DNA of 64,000 nucleotides from Actinoplanes derwentensis (GTDB lineage Bacteria > Actinomycetota > Actinomycetes > Mycobacteriales > Micromonosporaceae), in assembly GCF_900104725.1 (NCBI RefSeq), contig NZ_LT629758.1:9386001-9450000 (forward strand). Direction: 5' to 3'. Under the pieces are notes generated by a model. That model saw only the letters and a list, made by a program, of their open reading frames with translations. It did no database searches and had not been told where the DNA came from. Each line of letters begins with the position of its first letter. Within the stretch, counting starts at the first letter, position 1. The position numbers and the translations under genes were made by a program. Below are positions 44,881-53,499 of this stretch, piece after piece.

Positions 44881-46082
44881 CCGCGCCGGTGGTGACCGGT
44901 CTCGGGGTGGTCGCGGCCAACGGGCTCGGCACCGAGGCGTACTGGCAGGCCACCCTGAACGGGCGGACCGGTGTTCGTACGATCAGCCGCTTCGACCCGG
45001 CCGGCTATCCGGTGCGCCTGGCCGGCGAGGTGCCGGACTTCGTCGCGGAGGAGCACCTGCCGGGGCGGCTGCTGCCCCAGACCGACCGGATGACCCGGCT
45101 GAGCCTGTACGCGGCCGAGCAGGCACTCGCCGACGCCGGTGTGCCGGACACGGACGGTCTGCGCTACGACGTGGGGGTCGCCACCGCGTCCTCGATGGGT
45201 GGTTTCGAGTTCGGGCAGCGAGAACTGGGCAACCTCTGGAGCAAGGGCGGCAGCCATGTCAGCGCCTACCAGTCGTTCGCCTGGTTCTATGCGGTGAACT
45301 CGGGACAGATCTCGATCCGGCACAACCTGCGCGGGCCCGGTGCCGCCCTGGTCACCGATCACGCCGGCGGCCTCGACGCGCTCGGGCACGCACGCCGGCA
45401 GATCCGCCGGGGCACGGCGAGCATGCTCACCGGCGCGGTGGACGGTGCGCTCTGTCCGCTCGGTCTCGCCGGGCTGCTGAGCACCGGCGTGTACAGCACC
45501 GGGACCGACCCGGGCACCGCGTACCGGCCGTTCGCCGCCGATGCGGACGGCGCCGTGCCGGGCGAGGGCGGTGCGCACCTGATCCTGGAGGAGAAGGACG
45601 CCGCCCGGGCCCGCGGTGCGAGGGTCTATGGAGAGCTTTCCGGGTACGCCGCCACGTTCGACCCGTCCGGAGCGGCGCCGACCGGGCTGCGCCGGGCGAT
45701 CACCGGAGCCCTGCGCGACGCGCGTGCCGAACCGGGGGACGTCGATCTGGTCATCGCCGACGCCACCGCCGACCGGGCGGCCGACCGGGCCGAGGCCGCC
45801 GCCCTGGCCGAGGTGTTCGGCCCCCGGGCGGTACCCGTCACCGCGCCGAAGACCCTGGTGGGCCGATTGCAGGCGGGCGCGGCCGCTCTGGATGTGGCCA
45901 CCGCGCTGCTGGCACTGCGCGACGGTGTCGCCCCGCACACCGCCACTGTGGACACACCCGCCCCGGACTACCCGATCGACCTGGTGACCGGTGCGCCCCG
46001 GACGCTGCCGTTGCGCCGCGTTCTGGTGGTGGCCCGGGGCCGGGGCGGCTTCAACGCCGCCGCGGTGCTGCGCCGGGTGTGA
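44877..46082 (+). CDS. Chain-length factor (KS-beta) with His at the decarboxylation-site position
   Basis: A 401-residue partner of KS-alpha that sets polyketide length. Aligned on GLDA, the KS-alpha Cys corresponds here to His162 in [13 protein letters not shown]; canonical chain-length factors have Gln there (EQAGGLDA), linked to malonyl-ACP decarboxylation. The other features ([37 protein letters not shown]) are typical. It starts [18 protein letters not shown] at an ATG overlapping the KS-alpha stop. Chain length cannot be predicted from these residues with confidence. Confidence 0.94.
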   Translation: MTAPVVTGLGVVAANGLGTEAYWQATLNGRTGVRTISRFDPAGYPVRLAGEVPDFVAEEHLPGRLLPQTDRMTRLSLYAAEQALADAGVPDTDGLRYDVGVATASSMGGFEFGQRELGNLWSKGGSHVSAYQSFAWFYAVNSGQISIRHNLRGPGAALVTDHAGGLDALGHARRQIRRGTASMLTGAVDGALCPLGLAGLLSTGVYSTGTDPGTAYRPFAADADGAVPGEGGAHLILEEKDAARARGARVYGELSGYAATFDPSGAAPTGLRRAITGALRDARAEPGDVDLVIADATADRAADRAEAAALAEVFGPRAVPVTAPKTLVGRLQAGAAALDVATALLALRDGVAPHTATVDTPAPDYPIDLVTGAPRTLPLRRVLVVARGRGGFNAAAVLRRV

Positions 46083-46124
46083 CCACCTGCCATCCACTGG
46101 ACGACTGAAAGGACACCACCTGCC

Positions 46125-46388
46125 ATGGCCATCGATCAGTTGCTCGATCTCGACAACCTGCGCCGCATCCTCAAGGAGGCGGCGGGCGAGGACGAGAGCC
46201 TCGACCTCGACGGGGACATCCTCGACACCTCGTTCCTCGACCTCGGCTTCGACTCGCTCGCTCTGCTGGAGACCGTCTCCCGGGTGTCCCGGGAATTCGA
46301 CGTGGCGCTGCCGGACGAGGTCCTCGAACGCTGCGAGACGCCGCGCGCGCTCCTGGAGGACGTCAACCGGTCGCTGACCGGCGTATGA
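46125..46388 (+). CDS. Acyl carrier protein
   Basis: An 87-residue acidic helical protein; the phosphopantetheine attachment site is Ser44 in LGFDSLALLE. It carries the growing chain. It is the fourth gene of the minimal PKS operon, 42 bases after the chain-length factor. No second ACP is seen in the window, so starter and extender steps may share it or use the fatty acid ACP. Confidence 0.95.
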   Translation: MAIDQLLDLDNLRRILKEAAGEDESLDLDGDILDTSFLDLGFDSLALLETVSRVSREFDVALPDEVLERCETPRALLEDVNRSLTGV

Positions 46389-46389
46389 G

Positions 46390-46439
46390 ACGGCGGCGGG
46401 GTACGGCTGGCCGCCCGGCCGGCCGTACCCCGCCGCCGT
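46390..46439. terminator. Bidirectional terminator after the ACP gene
   Basis: An exact 18-bp stem (46390-46407 with 46422-46439) surrounds a 14-base loop. It lies between the ACP stop (+) and the aromatase stop (-), the convergent end of the two units. Confidence 0.85.
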
Positions 46440-46448
46440 GGTCCCCGC

Positions 46449-47402
46449 TCAGTCGGAGACCGGCTGCAGGTACTGGCGGGCCTGCTGGAGCGTCCGGGTG
46501 CTGTTGGTGCTGAGGTTGCGCTGGACCAGGGCCCGGGCGTCGGCGAGCGTCGCGGCCGCGCCGAGCAACGGCTCGATGCGCTCGGGGCGCAGTACCACGG
46601 TGTGCTGGGACGTCACGGTCACCCCGTCGCCGTCGGCCCGCAGGGTCCAGGCGCCGGTGTGCGCCGCCAGCAACGGCGGCAGGGTGGTCTGCTTGTACAC
46701 GATCCGGCTGGTGGGGAACCCGACCCGGACCGACTTGGTGGTGTGCACCGAGCCGTCCGGTGCGATGGTGTCCATCTCCAGCGTCTGCACGTCCGGATCG
46801 TCCTCGGTCAGCTCGACCCGGGCGACGTGCGGCAGCCGTTCGTTCCACCGGTCCGCGCGGTACAGGAACTCGTAGACGTCGCCCGGCGGGGCGGGCACGT
46901 GAACCGAGTCCTCGAACGACAGCCGGGTGCCCGCGGCGGCCGGCAGTGCCGCGGCCCTCAGCGCGGCGAGTTCCACCGTACTGTTGGCATCGACGGCCTT
47001 CTCCACCCATGCGGCGGCGCCGGGATCCTCGCCGGCGACGGTGAAATCGTGCAGGAGGATCACCCGGGTCCGGCCGTCGCCGAGCGGCTCGAGCCGCCAT
47101 TCGCCCCCCATCGACGCGACCGGGGCTGCGGACACCTCCTGCCGGAAGACGATCCGCCCGGCGGCGGGGGTCAGCGTGCGCCGTGAGGTCCACGAGCGCA
47201 CCACCCCGTTGGCGGTGGCCCACAAGCGCAGCCGCTCCGTCCGCTCCGGGCCGTCGGCGTGGTGTTCGAGCAGATCCACGTGGATGGTCGGGCCGAACGT
47301 GTACGGCCACCGGGTGACGTCGGCGATGATTGGATAGACGGCATCGGCGGACGCCTCCACGTCGATGCTGTGCCGGGTGTGGTGAACAGCGGCTTCGGGC
47401 AC
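46449..47402 (-). CDS. Didomain polyketide aromatase/cyclase
   Basis: A 317-residue protein from a GTG at 47402 with AGGAGAAT upstream. It has two START/SRPBCC (Polyketide_cyc) domains: residues 8-150 (HSIDVEASADAVYPIIADVTRWPY) and 160-310 (FEDSVHVPAPPGDVYEFLYRADRW). Didomain enzymes such as ActVII and DpsF close and aromatise the first ring of C9-reduced chains, in accord with the ActIII-type ketoreductase in this cluster. It is followed, upstream on the same strand, by the amidohydrolase. Confidence 0.92.
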   Translation of the reverse strand: MPEAAVHHTRHSIDVEASADAVYPIIADVTRWPYTFGPTIHVDLLEHHADGPERTERLRLWATANGVVRSWTSRRTLTPAAGRIVFRQEVSAAPVASMGGEWRLEPLGDGRTRVILLHDFTVAGEDPGAAAWVEKAVDANSTVELAALRAAALPAAAGTRLSFEDSVHVPAPPGDVYEFLYRADRWNERLPHVARVELTEDDPDVQTLEMDTIAPDGSVHTTKSVRVGFPTSRIVYKQTTLPPLLAAHTGAWTLRADGDGVTVTSQHTVVLRPERIEPLLGAAATLADARALVQRNLSTNSTRTLQQARQYLQPVSD

Positions 47403-47486
47403 GGGGATTCTCCTGACGCGTCGGTGCGGGTGATGAGCCGAGCGTCCCGCCCTCTGATCGGTTCCCGGTGGAGCGTTGTTGGAGGG

Positions 47487-48653
47487 CTACCGCACCCGCT
47501 GCCCGTCCCGGAACACTGCGGCGACCCGGCGCAGGGCGGCCGGACGGGTGAGCGGATCACCGTGTACCGCGAGTAGGTCGGCCGCGTACCCGGGCGCGAT
47601 CCGGCCCACGCGGTCACCGAGCCCGCAGACCTCGGCCGCGCCGGAGGTCACGGCGCGCAGTGCCCGTTGCGCCGGGAGGCCGAGACCGGTCATCGCCTCC
47701 ACCGCGTACGCGAGCGATCCGTGCGGTTTGCCGGGGCCGCAGCCGGCGTCGCTGGCGCAGGCCACCGGAACGCCCGAGGTGGCGACACGGCGCAACGCGT
47801 CGTGCATGGCCACACGGCGGGGATCGTCACCGCCGTGGTCGACGGCCGCGGCCGGCCCCACCGTGCCCAGCGTGAGGGTGACCCGGGTGCCGGCGGTGAC
47901 CATGGCCTCCAGCAGCAGCGGGTCCACGAAGATGCTCTCGGCGGTGACGAAGGTGCAGTGCTCGATGCCACCGAACCCGGCCGCCACCGCGGCGGCGATG
48001 CCGTCGGCGGCGTGACAGTGCCCGGTGACCGGCAGACCGTGACGAGCCGCCTCGTCCGTGACGGCATCCAGTTCGGCCGCGCCGAACTGCACCTCGTGCG
48101 GGTGTGAACCCTCGGTGAGCCGGCCCCCGGTCACCACCACCTTCACCACGTCGACACCGCGGGCTGCCCGTTCGCGGACCGCCGCGCGGACAGCGTCGGA
48201 GCCCTTCACCTCACCGCCGAGGAACCAGCAGTGGCCGCCGACCGACGTGACGGGCGGCCCGGACACCAGCAGTCGCGGCCCGCGGCGGGGATCGGCGGCG
48301 GATTCGGCGCGTACCCGCAAGCTCAGATAACCACGGTCACCGAGATCGCGGGCGGTGGTGACACCTGCGTCGAGTGTCGCGGCCGCCGCGGCACGCATGC
48401 GGTCCAGCAGGATGTCGTCGCCGACGGCCAGAGCGCCGACCGTGTCCGGCGTGGCGTCGAACGCCAGATGGACGTGCGCATCGATGAGGCCGGGGAGCAG
48501 GGTGCCGGCGCCAAGATCGATCACGTCGGCGCCGGAGGGTGGCGGCCCATCCGTGACCGCCTCGACGACACCCCCGTCGACCAGCACCGTAAGCCGATCC
48601 CCTTCGACCACGTTCACGCCGTCGAACAACCGGTTCGCTCGGATCGCCAGCAT
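47487..48653 (-). CDS. Amidohydrolase-superfamily enzyme
   Basis: A 388-residue metal-dependent hydrolase. The metal motif is DAHVHL, Lys is in VDVVKVVVTGG, and further ligands are in VTGHCHAADG, GIEHCTF and CASDAGCG. It is close to imidazolonepropionase/prolidase-like members. No signal peptide is seen. In a type II PKS cluster this is unusual; it may remove an amide or open a lactone or lactam, or degrade a shunt product. It precedes the aromatase on the same strand, 84 bases away. Confidence 0.85.
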   Translation of the reverse strand: MLAIRANRLFDGVNVVEGDRLTVLVDGGVVEAVTDGPPPSGADVIDLGAGTLLPGLIDAHVHLAFDATPDTVGALAVGDDILLDRMRAAAAATLDAGVTTARDLGDRGYLSLRVRAESAADPRRGPRLLVSGPPVTSVGGHCWFLGGEVKGSDAVRAAVRERAARGVDVVKVVVTGGRLTEGSHPHEVQFGAAELDAVTDEAARHGLPVTGHCHAADGIAAAVAAGFGGIEHCTFVTAESIFVDPLLLEAMVTAGTRVTLTLGTVGPAAAVDHGGDDPRRVAMHDALRRVATSGVPVACASDAGCGPGKPHGSLAYAVEAMTGLGLPAQRALRAVTSGAAEVCGLGDRVGRIAPGYAADLLAVHGDPLTRPAALRRVAAVFRDGQRVR

Positions 48654-48695
48654 CGTTTACCCTTCCGGACGCTCCTCTGATCGCCTGGCAGCGTC

Positions 48696-51600
48696 TCAGC
48701 GCCCGATCGGAGCTGACTGGAGCGGTGCGAGGAGTTCGCGGACCCGGAACTGCCAGCGCGCCGACCCGGTGGCCCGGGCGGCGCGGACGGCCTGCCCGGC
48801 CATGACGGGCACCTGGTGGTCCCGTCCCTGCCGATGGGCCAGCAGGGTGAGCCCGGTGAGCGCTTCGCAACGGGCGCCCGGGTGGCCGATCCGCTCGGCC
48901 TCGCCCAGCGCACGCCGGTACTCCCGCTCCGCGTCCTCGGCCCGCCCCTGGTCGTGATGCAGGCCGGCGAGCAGGTTACGGGCGTTGACCAGCACCGCGG
49001 CGTAGCCGGCCGGTTCGGCGACGGCCATGGCGCGAGCCACGTGTGCGTGCGCGCGGTCGGGACGCCCGGTGGCCCGCCGCAGCCGGCCCAGCTCGTACGA
49101 GGCGAGCGCCACCGAATGCGCCGAACGTGCCGACCGGCCCATCCGCAGTGCGGTCCGCAACCGCCGGACCGCCTCATGGTGCGCGCCGAGGTCGGTGCAG
49201 ACCGCGCCCAGCCGGGCCAGGATCTCGGTGTGCGGCGAGCATCGCCCGGTCCGTTCGGCGATCCGGGCCGCGGCGTTGAGACACCGGCGGGCCAGGCGCA
49301 GTTCGCCACGCCCGTGATGGGCCATGCCGAGGTGCAGCAGGCATCGTGCCTCCGCCTGACGGGCCCCCGATCGGCGGCAGAGTCGCAGGCCACGGTGCAG
49401 GAGCTCGATCGCGTCGTCGAACCGTTTCGTCGGCTGCTGGAGGCGGTGCATCGCCAGAGCGGTCACCGCGACCATCTCCAGCTGTGCCGGGCCCCGGGTG
49501 CGGAACCGGTCGTACGCCTGCGACAGGTGAGTCTCGGCGGCGCCCAGCTCGTTGAGGCCCTGCAGCGCCAGAGCCAGGTTGAGCCGGGCCACGGCGGCGT
49601 CCGCGGGCTCACGTATCGGATCGACGGCGGCGAGCGCGGCCTCGGCGGCGAGCCGCCAGTCGGCGTGGTGCCGTTCGGCGCCGCACGGTCCACGCAACGC
49701 CTCGGTCAGGGCTACGGCGAGGGTGTCCAGGCCGCTGGACGCGGAGTGGACGGCCACCGCGACGAGGTTGCGTCGTTCCCGCCGCAACCATGCCCGGGCC
49801 GCACGCTCGCTGGCGAAAACGGCCGGCCCGCCGCCGGTATCGGCGCGCAGCACGTCCGGATGGCACAGGCGTACGGCCTCGTCGGCGAATCGCAGGTACC
49901 ACTCCGCCAGCCGTTGCGCCGCCGTTCGCCGGTCCGACGGCGAGTCCTCGGCGTGCACGCGTTCGGCGGCGTACCGGGCCATCAGGCTGTGCAACCGGAT
50001 CACGCCGTCCGGGCCGAGGCCCACGATCTGGGCGCGGACCAGGTCCGCGACGATCGCCGACGCCGCGGACGGTGGCATGCCGGTCAGCTCGGCGATCGTC
50101 TCGACACGATGTGACAGACGCGGTACGAGCGCCAGGTGCCGGAACAGCCGCCGGGCGTTGCGGGGGAGGGCGGAGTAGGCGAGCTCGAAGGTGGTGCGTA
50201 CCGCTGCCCGGCGACTGCCGGGAATGGTGAGGGCGGTGAGCGGGTCGGCGCCGAGGCGTGCCGCGAACGCGGCGATACTGCCGGGGCGGGTCGCCAGGTG
50301 GGCGCCGGCGATCCGCAGTGCCAGCGGAAGCCGGTCGCACCGTTCGACGAGTGTGTCCAGTGCGGCGGGCTCGTGCCGGGCCCGGGCGGGCCCGACCATC
50401 CCGGTCAGCAGCTCGACGGCCTCGGCGTGCTGAAGCACCGGGAGTACGACGACGTGGGCGAAGTCGCAGGCGTGGGCGTCCGGATCGGCACGCCGCACGG
50501 CGAGGACGGCGCTTCCCGCCGGAAGGGGCAACAGGCCGGGTGGTGGGGCGCCCTCCGGGATGTCGTCGATGACCAGCAGCACCTTGCGGCCGTCGATCTC
50601 GCGGCGCAGCCGGGCCACGGCCGCGGCGGTGCCGGCCGGTGGCTGCCGCACACCGGTGGTGGCCAGCATCTCGGCGAGGATGTCGGACCAGGTACGACCA
50701 CCGGCCCGGACGAACCACTGCCCGTCGGGAAACCGGGCCCGCAGGCGGTGTCCGGCGCGGACGGCGAGTGCGGACTTGCCGGCCCCGGGTGCGCCGGTGA
50801 TGCAGACCACCGGCGAGTCGTCCGGTCGCAGCGTGGCGCACAATTCGCCCAGGACGGCCGCCCGGCCGGTGAAGTCGGTGAGGTCCGGCGGCAGCTGGCA
50901 TTGCGGCCACCAGCGGTCACGGCCGGTGGCCGGCGCCGCCGTACCGCTGCCGGGGCCTTGTCCGGCCTCGGCGATCAGGTCACGGTACCGGCGTCGCAGC
51001 TCCGGGCCCGGTGTCACCCCGAGTTCGGCACGCAGCTGCCGGCGCGCCTGGTGGTACACGGCGATGGCGGCCGGCCGGTCGTCGCAGGCGGCGAGGGCGT
51101 CCATGAGCTGGCCCCACAACCGGTCCCGTTCCGGGTGAGCGATCGTCGCGGCCCGGAGTTCCCCGACGATCTGGTCATGGCGGCCGAGGGCCAGCTCGAG
51201 CTCGAACCGGCGCTCGGTCCACCCCAGACGCTCGTCGACCAGGGCGGTGACGACTTCCCGCTGGAGACGGACCGAGGGGACGAGAGCCAGTGGTTCGCCC
51301 CGCCACTGGGCGAGGGCACGGTGGACCCAGGTCAGTTCGGCGTCGGGTGTCGCGCCGCGCCGGGCACCGCGTGCCCGGCCGATCGAGTCCCGGAACCGGT
51401 CGAGGTCCAGGGATCCCGGCGGCACCACGATGCGGTAGGCGCCGGGACGCGCCTCGATCGGCCCGGCCTCGCCCGGCAGGCAGGCGGCGAACCGGGATCG
51501 CAGTCTGGTGAGGTGCACCTGAAGGGCGCCGCGCGGGTTCTCCGGCGGTGGCCGGTCGTCCCACACCGCGCCGGCCAGCTCCGCGGTGCTGACCCACGAG

Positions 51601-51746
51601 CCGGCCCGCACCAGCAGGGCCGCCAGGATGATGCGCTGTTTCGGTGCGGTCACCGGCACGGGCCGGCCGCGCAGAATCACCGTCAGCGGGCCGAGCACGC
51701 GGTACTCGTCCGCCGGCGGAGCCCCTGGATCGACGGTCACGGTCAC
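48696..51746 (-). CDS. Large AfsR-type SARP regulator 3 (SARP + NB-ARC + TPR)
   Basis: A 1016-residue regulator from a GTG at 51746 with GAGGAGG seven bases upstream. Domains in order: OmpR-type winged helix (about 10-100), BTAD (105-250), an NB-ARC ATPase with Walker A GAPGAGKSALAV and Walker B VLLVIDDIP (about 290-560), a winged-helix segment, and C-terminal TPR repeats (640-1010). Such AfsR-like proteins join DNA binding to ATP-dependent oligomerisation and partner sensing. It lies near the right half of the cluster and should control pathway operons. Confidence 0.92.
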   Translation of the reverse strand: MTVTVDPGAPPADEYRVLGPLTVILRGRPVPVTAPKQRIILAALLVRAGSWVSTAELAGAVWDDRPPPENPRGALQVHLTRLRSRFAACLPGEAGPIEARPGAYRIVVPPGSLDLDRFRDSIGRARGARRGATPDAELTWVHRALAQWRGEPLALVPSVRLQREVVTALVDERLGWTERRFELELALGRHDQIVGELRAATIAHPERDRLWGQLMDALAACDDRPAAIAVYHQARRQLRAELGVTPGPELRRRYRDLIAEAGQGPGSGTAAPATGRDRWWPQCQLPPDLTDFTGRAAVLGELCATLRPDDSPVVCITGAPGAGKSALAVRAGHRLRARFPDGQWFVRAGGRTWSDILAEMLATTGVRQPPAGTAAAVARLRREIDGRKVLLVIDDIPEGAPPPGLLPLPAGSAVLAVRRADPDAHACDFAHVVVLPVLQHAEAVELLTGMVGPARARHEPAALDTLVERCDRLPLALRIAGAHLATRPGSIAAFAARLGADPLTALTIPGSRRAAVRTTFELAYSALPRNARRLFRHLALVPRLSHRVETIAELTGMPPSAASAIVADLVRAQIVGLGPDGVIRLHSLMARYAAERVHAEDSPSDRRTAAQRLAEWYLRFADEAVRLCHPDVLRADTGGGPAVFASERAARAWLRRERRNLVAVAVHSASSGLDTLAVALTEALRGPCGAERHHADWRLAAEAALAAVDPIREPADAAVARLNLALALQGLNELGAAETHLSQAYDRFRTRGPAQLEMVAVTALAMHRLQQPTKRFDDAIELLHRGLRLCRRSGARQAEARCLLHLGMAHHGRGELRLARRCLNAAARIAERTGRCSPHTEILARLGAVCTDLGAHHEAVRRLRTALRMGRSARSAHSVALASYELGRLRRATGRPDRAHAHVARAMAVAEPAGYAAVLVNARNLLAGLHHDQGRAEDAEREYRRALGEAERIGHPGARCEALTGLTLLAHRQGRDHQVPVMAGQAVRAARATGSARWQFRVRELLAPLQSAPIGR

Positions 51747-51824
51747 CCGATGCCTCCTCGTAGATCGAGGATTCCATCGTCGCACGTGAATATTACGAAC
51801 CTGGGGCCGGTCGGTTGACGAGTG

Positions 51825-52838
51825 TTATGCGCCCTGTGTCGCCGCGACCCTGCGGGGCCGGACGCCGAGGGCCTCGGCCAGCAGCGCGTACGAGCGCACC
51901 CGGTCCTCGTGCCCGTGGATCGTGGACAGCACCACGAACTCGTCGATGCCCACCGCGGCGGCCATGGCCGTGAGCTGCTCCGCGACCTCGGCCGGGGAAC
52001 CGACCGCGTAGGACGGCCACTCGGGCCGTGCGGTCGGCGGGATCTCGGGCCGGCCGTGCAGTTCCGCCAGCGCGGTCTCCGGGGCCGGCACCGGCCGCAG
52101 ATCTCCGCGGGACATGCGCTGCCGGAACAGCCGCTGACTGGCGAAGACGCGTTCGGCTTCGGCGCGGGTCGGCGCGCAGTACACCCCGATGCCGGCCATC
52201 ACCCGTGGGGTGCCGCCACCACTGCCGTCGAAACTCTGCCGGTACGCCCGGACCGCCTCGGTGACGATCTCCGGGCGGCCGAAGTGCGCGAACGAATAGG
52301 GCAGGCCGAGCCGGCCGGCCAGCGCCGCGCTCGACGGGCTGGCGCCCAGGAGCCAGATCTCCGGCATGCCGTCCACCGGCGGCATGATCCCGTCCCGGTC
52401 GCCCCGCTCGCCGAGAAATGCGCGCGTCGCGCTGACCTGCTCGGCGAACGCGTGATCGGAGGGGTGGCCGAGGGCCGGGTTGAGCAACCGCGCGTCCCGG
52501 GCCGTGGCCCCCGAGCCCCGGCCGATGCCGAGGTCGACGCGGCCGGGGGCCAGCGCCTGCAGCACCCGGAAGGTCTCGGCCACCTTGAACGGGCTGTAGT
52601 ACGGCAGCAGGACACCGCCGCTGCCGATGCGCAGCCCGGTGGTCTCCGCCGACAGCCGCGCGGTCATGATCTCCGGCGCGGGGCTCGCGAACGACGCCGT
52701 GGCATGGTGCTCGGCGAGCCAGTAACGGTGATAGCCGAGCGCGTCCGCGGCCCGGGCCAGATCGATGGTGTTGGTCAGAGCCTGCGTCGGTGTGGATCCC
52801 TCCGGGACCATCGACTGGTCGAGGATCGACAACTGCAC
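51825..52838 (-). CDS. MsnO8-family LLM flavin oxidoreductase
   Basis: A 337-residue luciferase-like protein from a GTG at 52838 with GGGAG upstream. Typical motifs are YWLAEHHATASFASPAPE, SGGVLLPYYSPFKVAE and LAPGRVDLGIGRGSG. MsnO8-type members are found in aromatic polyketide clusters such as mensacarcin. It could carry out an oxidation, epoxidation or hydroxylation late in the pathway, using reduced flavin from a partner reductase. The next gene upstream on the strand is the MarR regulator, 23 bases away, so the two may be co-transcribed. Confidence 0.88.
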   Translation of the reverse strand: MQLSILDQSMVPEGSTPTQALTNTIDLARAADALGYHRYWLAEHHATASFASPAPEIMTARLSAETTGLRIGSGGVLLPYYSPFKVAETFRVLQALAPGRVDLGIGRGSGATARDARLLNPALGHPSDHAFAEQVSATRAFLGERGDRDGIMPPVDGMPEIWLLGASPSSAALAGRLGLPYSFAHFGRPEIVTEAVRAYRQSFDGSGGGTPRVMAGIGVYCAPTRAEAERVFASQRLFRQRMSRGDLRPVPAPETALAELHGRPEIPPTARPEWPSYAVGSPAEVAEQLTAMAAAVGIDEFVVLSTIHGHEDRVRSYALLAEALGVRPRRVAATQGA

Positions 52839-52861
52839 TGAAGGACTCCCTCGGTCGGGTC

Positions 52862-53320
52862 TCAGGTCTCGGCGGGCGCGGCGATGGGCCTGGTGAGCCG
52901 GGCGACGACGGAGGCCAGGTGCTCGTCGAACGCGGCGGCCTCCAGTGCCGCACCGAGCTCGGCACGGCTGACCTTGACGGCTGCGGTGTATCGCTCGAGG
53001 CCCTGGTCGGTCAGCTGGCAATAGACGCCCCGCCGGTCGTGCTCGCAGCTGACCCGGGCGGCGAGCTGCTTGCCGGTGAGGCGGGAGACCAGGCGGCTCA
53101 TGGACGACTGATCCAGGGCCACCGCCTCGCTCAGGTCCTGGATCCGCAGGCCGCGCGGATTGCCCCGGCTGAGCTGGTCGAGCACGAGCAGCTCGGACAG
53201 GGTGATGTCGAAGTCGCGCACCAGCTTCTTGTCGAGTGCCTGGCCCAGCCGGCCGGTGAGGACCGTCAGCTGTCGCCACAGGTCCAGCGCGTCCGGCTGT
53301 CCGCCACGTCGTTCCGCCAT
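52862..53320 (-). CDS. MarR-family regulator
   Basis: A 152-residue winged-helix repressor from the ATG at 53320 with GGGAG upstream. The DNA-binding part is RGNPRGLRIQDLSEAVALDQSSMSRLVSRLTGK, and the wing ARVSCEHDRRGVYCQLTDQG has two Cys that might sense oxidants or quinones. Divergent from the MFS exporter gene, it is the classical layout for a repressor that releases an efflux promoter when the drug binds. Palindromes between them are likely operators. Confidence 0.9.
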   Translation of the reverse strand: MAERRGGQPDALDLWRQLTVLTGRLGQALDKKLVRDFDITLSELLVLDQLSRGNPRGLRIQDLSEAVALDQSSMSRLVSRLTGKQLAARVSCEHDRRGVYCQLTDQGLERYTAAVKVSRAELGAALEAAAFDEHLASVVARLTRPIAAPAET

Positions 53321-53372
53321 CGCATCGCTCCCAGGGTCGTCGCAGTGCACCCTACACTCCAGGCCAATTCAA

Positions 53373-53461
53373 TGTACATGCATGTTTGTTTCCTCAGCTC
53401 AGAGCGCCATTTCCGCGTTGTCCCACGTTTCCTGGCAAAAATATGTCTGCACCTACATGTA
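53373..53461. promoter_or_regulatory. Palindromes between MarR and MFS genes
   Basis: The 53321-53499 gap is AT-rich and contains TGTACA (53373-53378) overlapping ACATGCATGT (53376-53385), and TACATGTA (53454-53461). All share the TACATG core, as expected for MarR operators controlling both genes. Confidence 0.5.
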
Positions 53462-53499
53462 ATCTGTGCCCGACTTGACGAATGTGCGGAGGTAAACAC

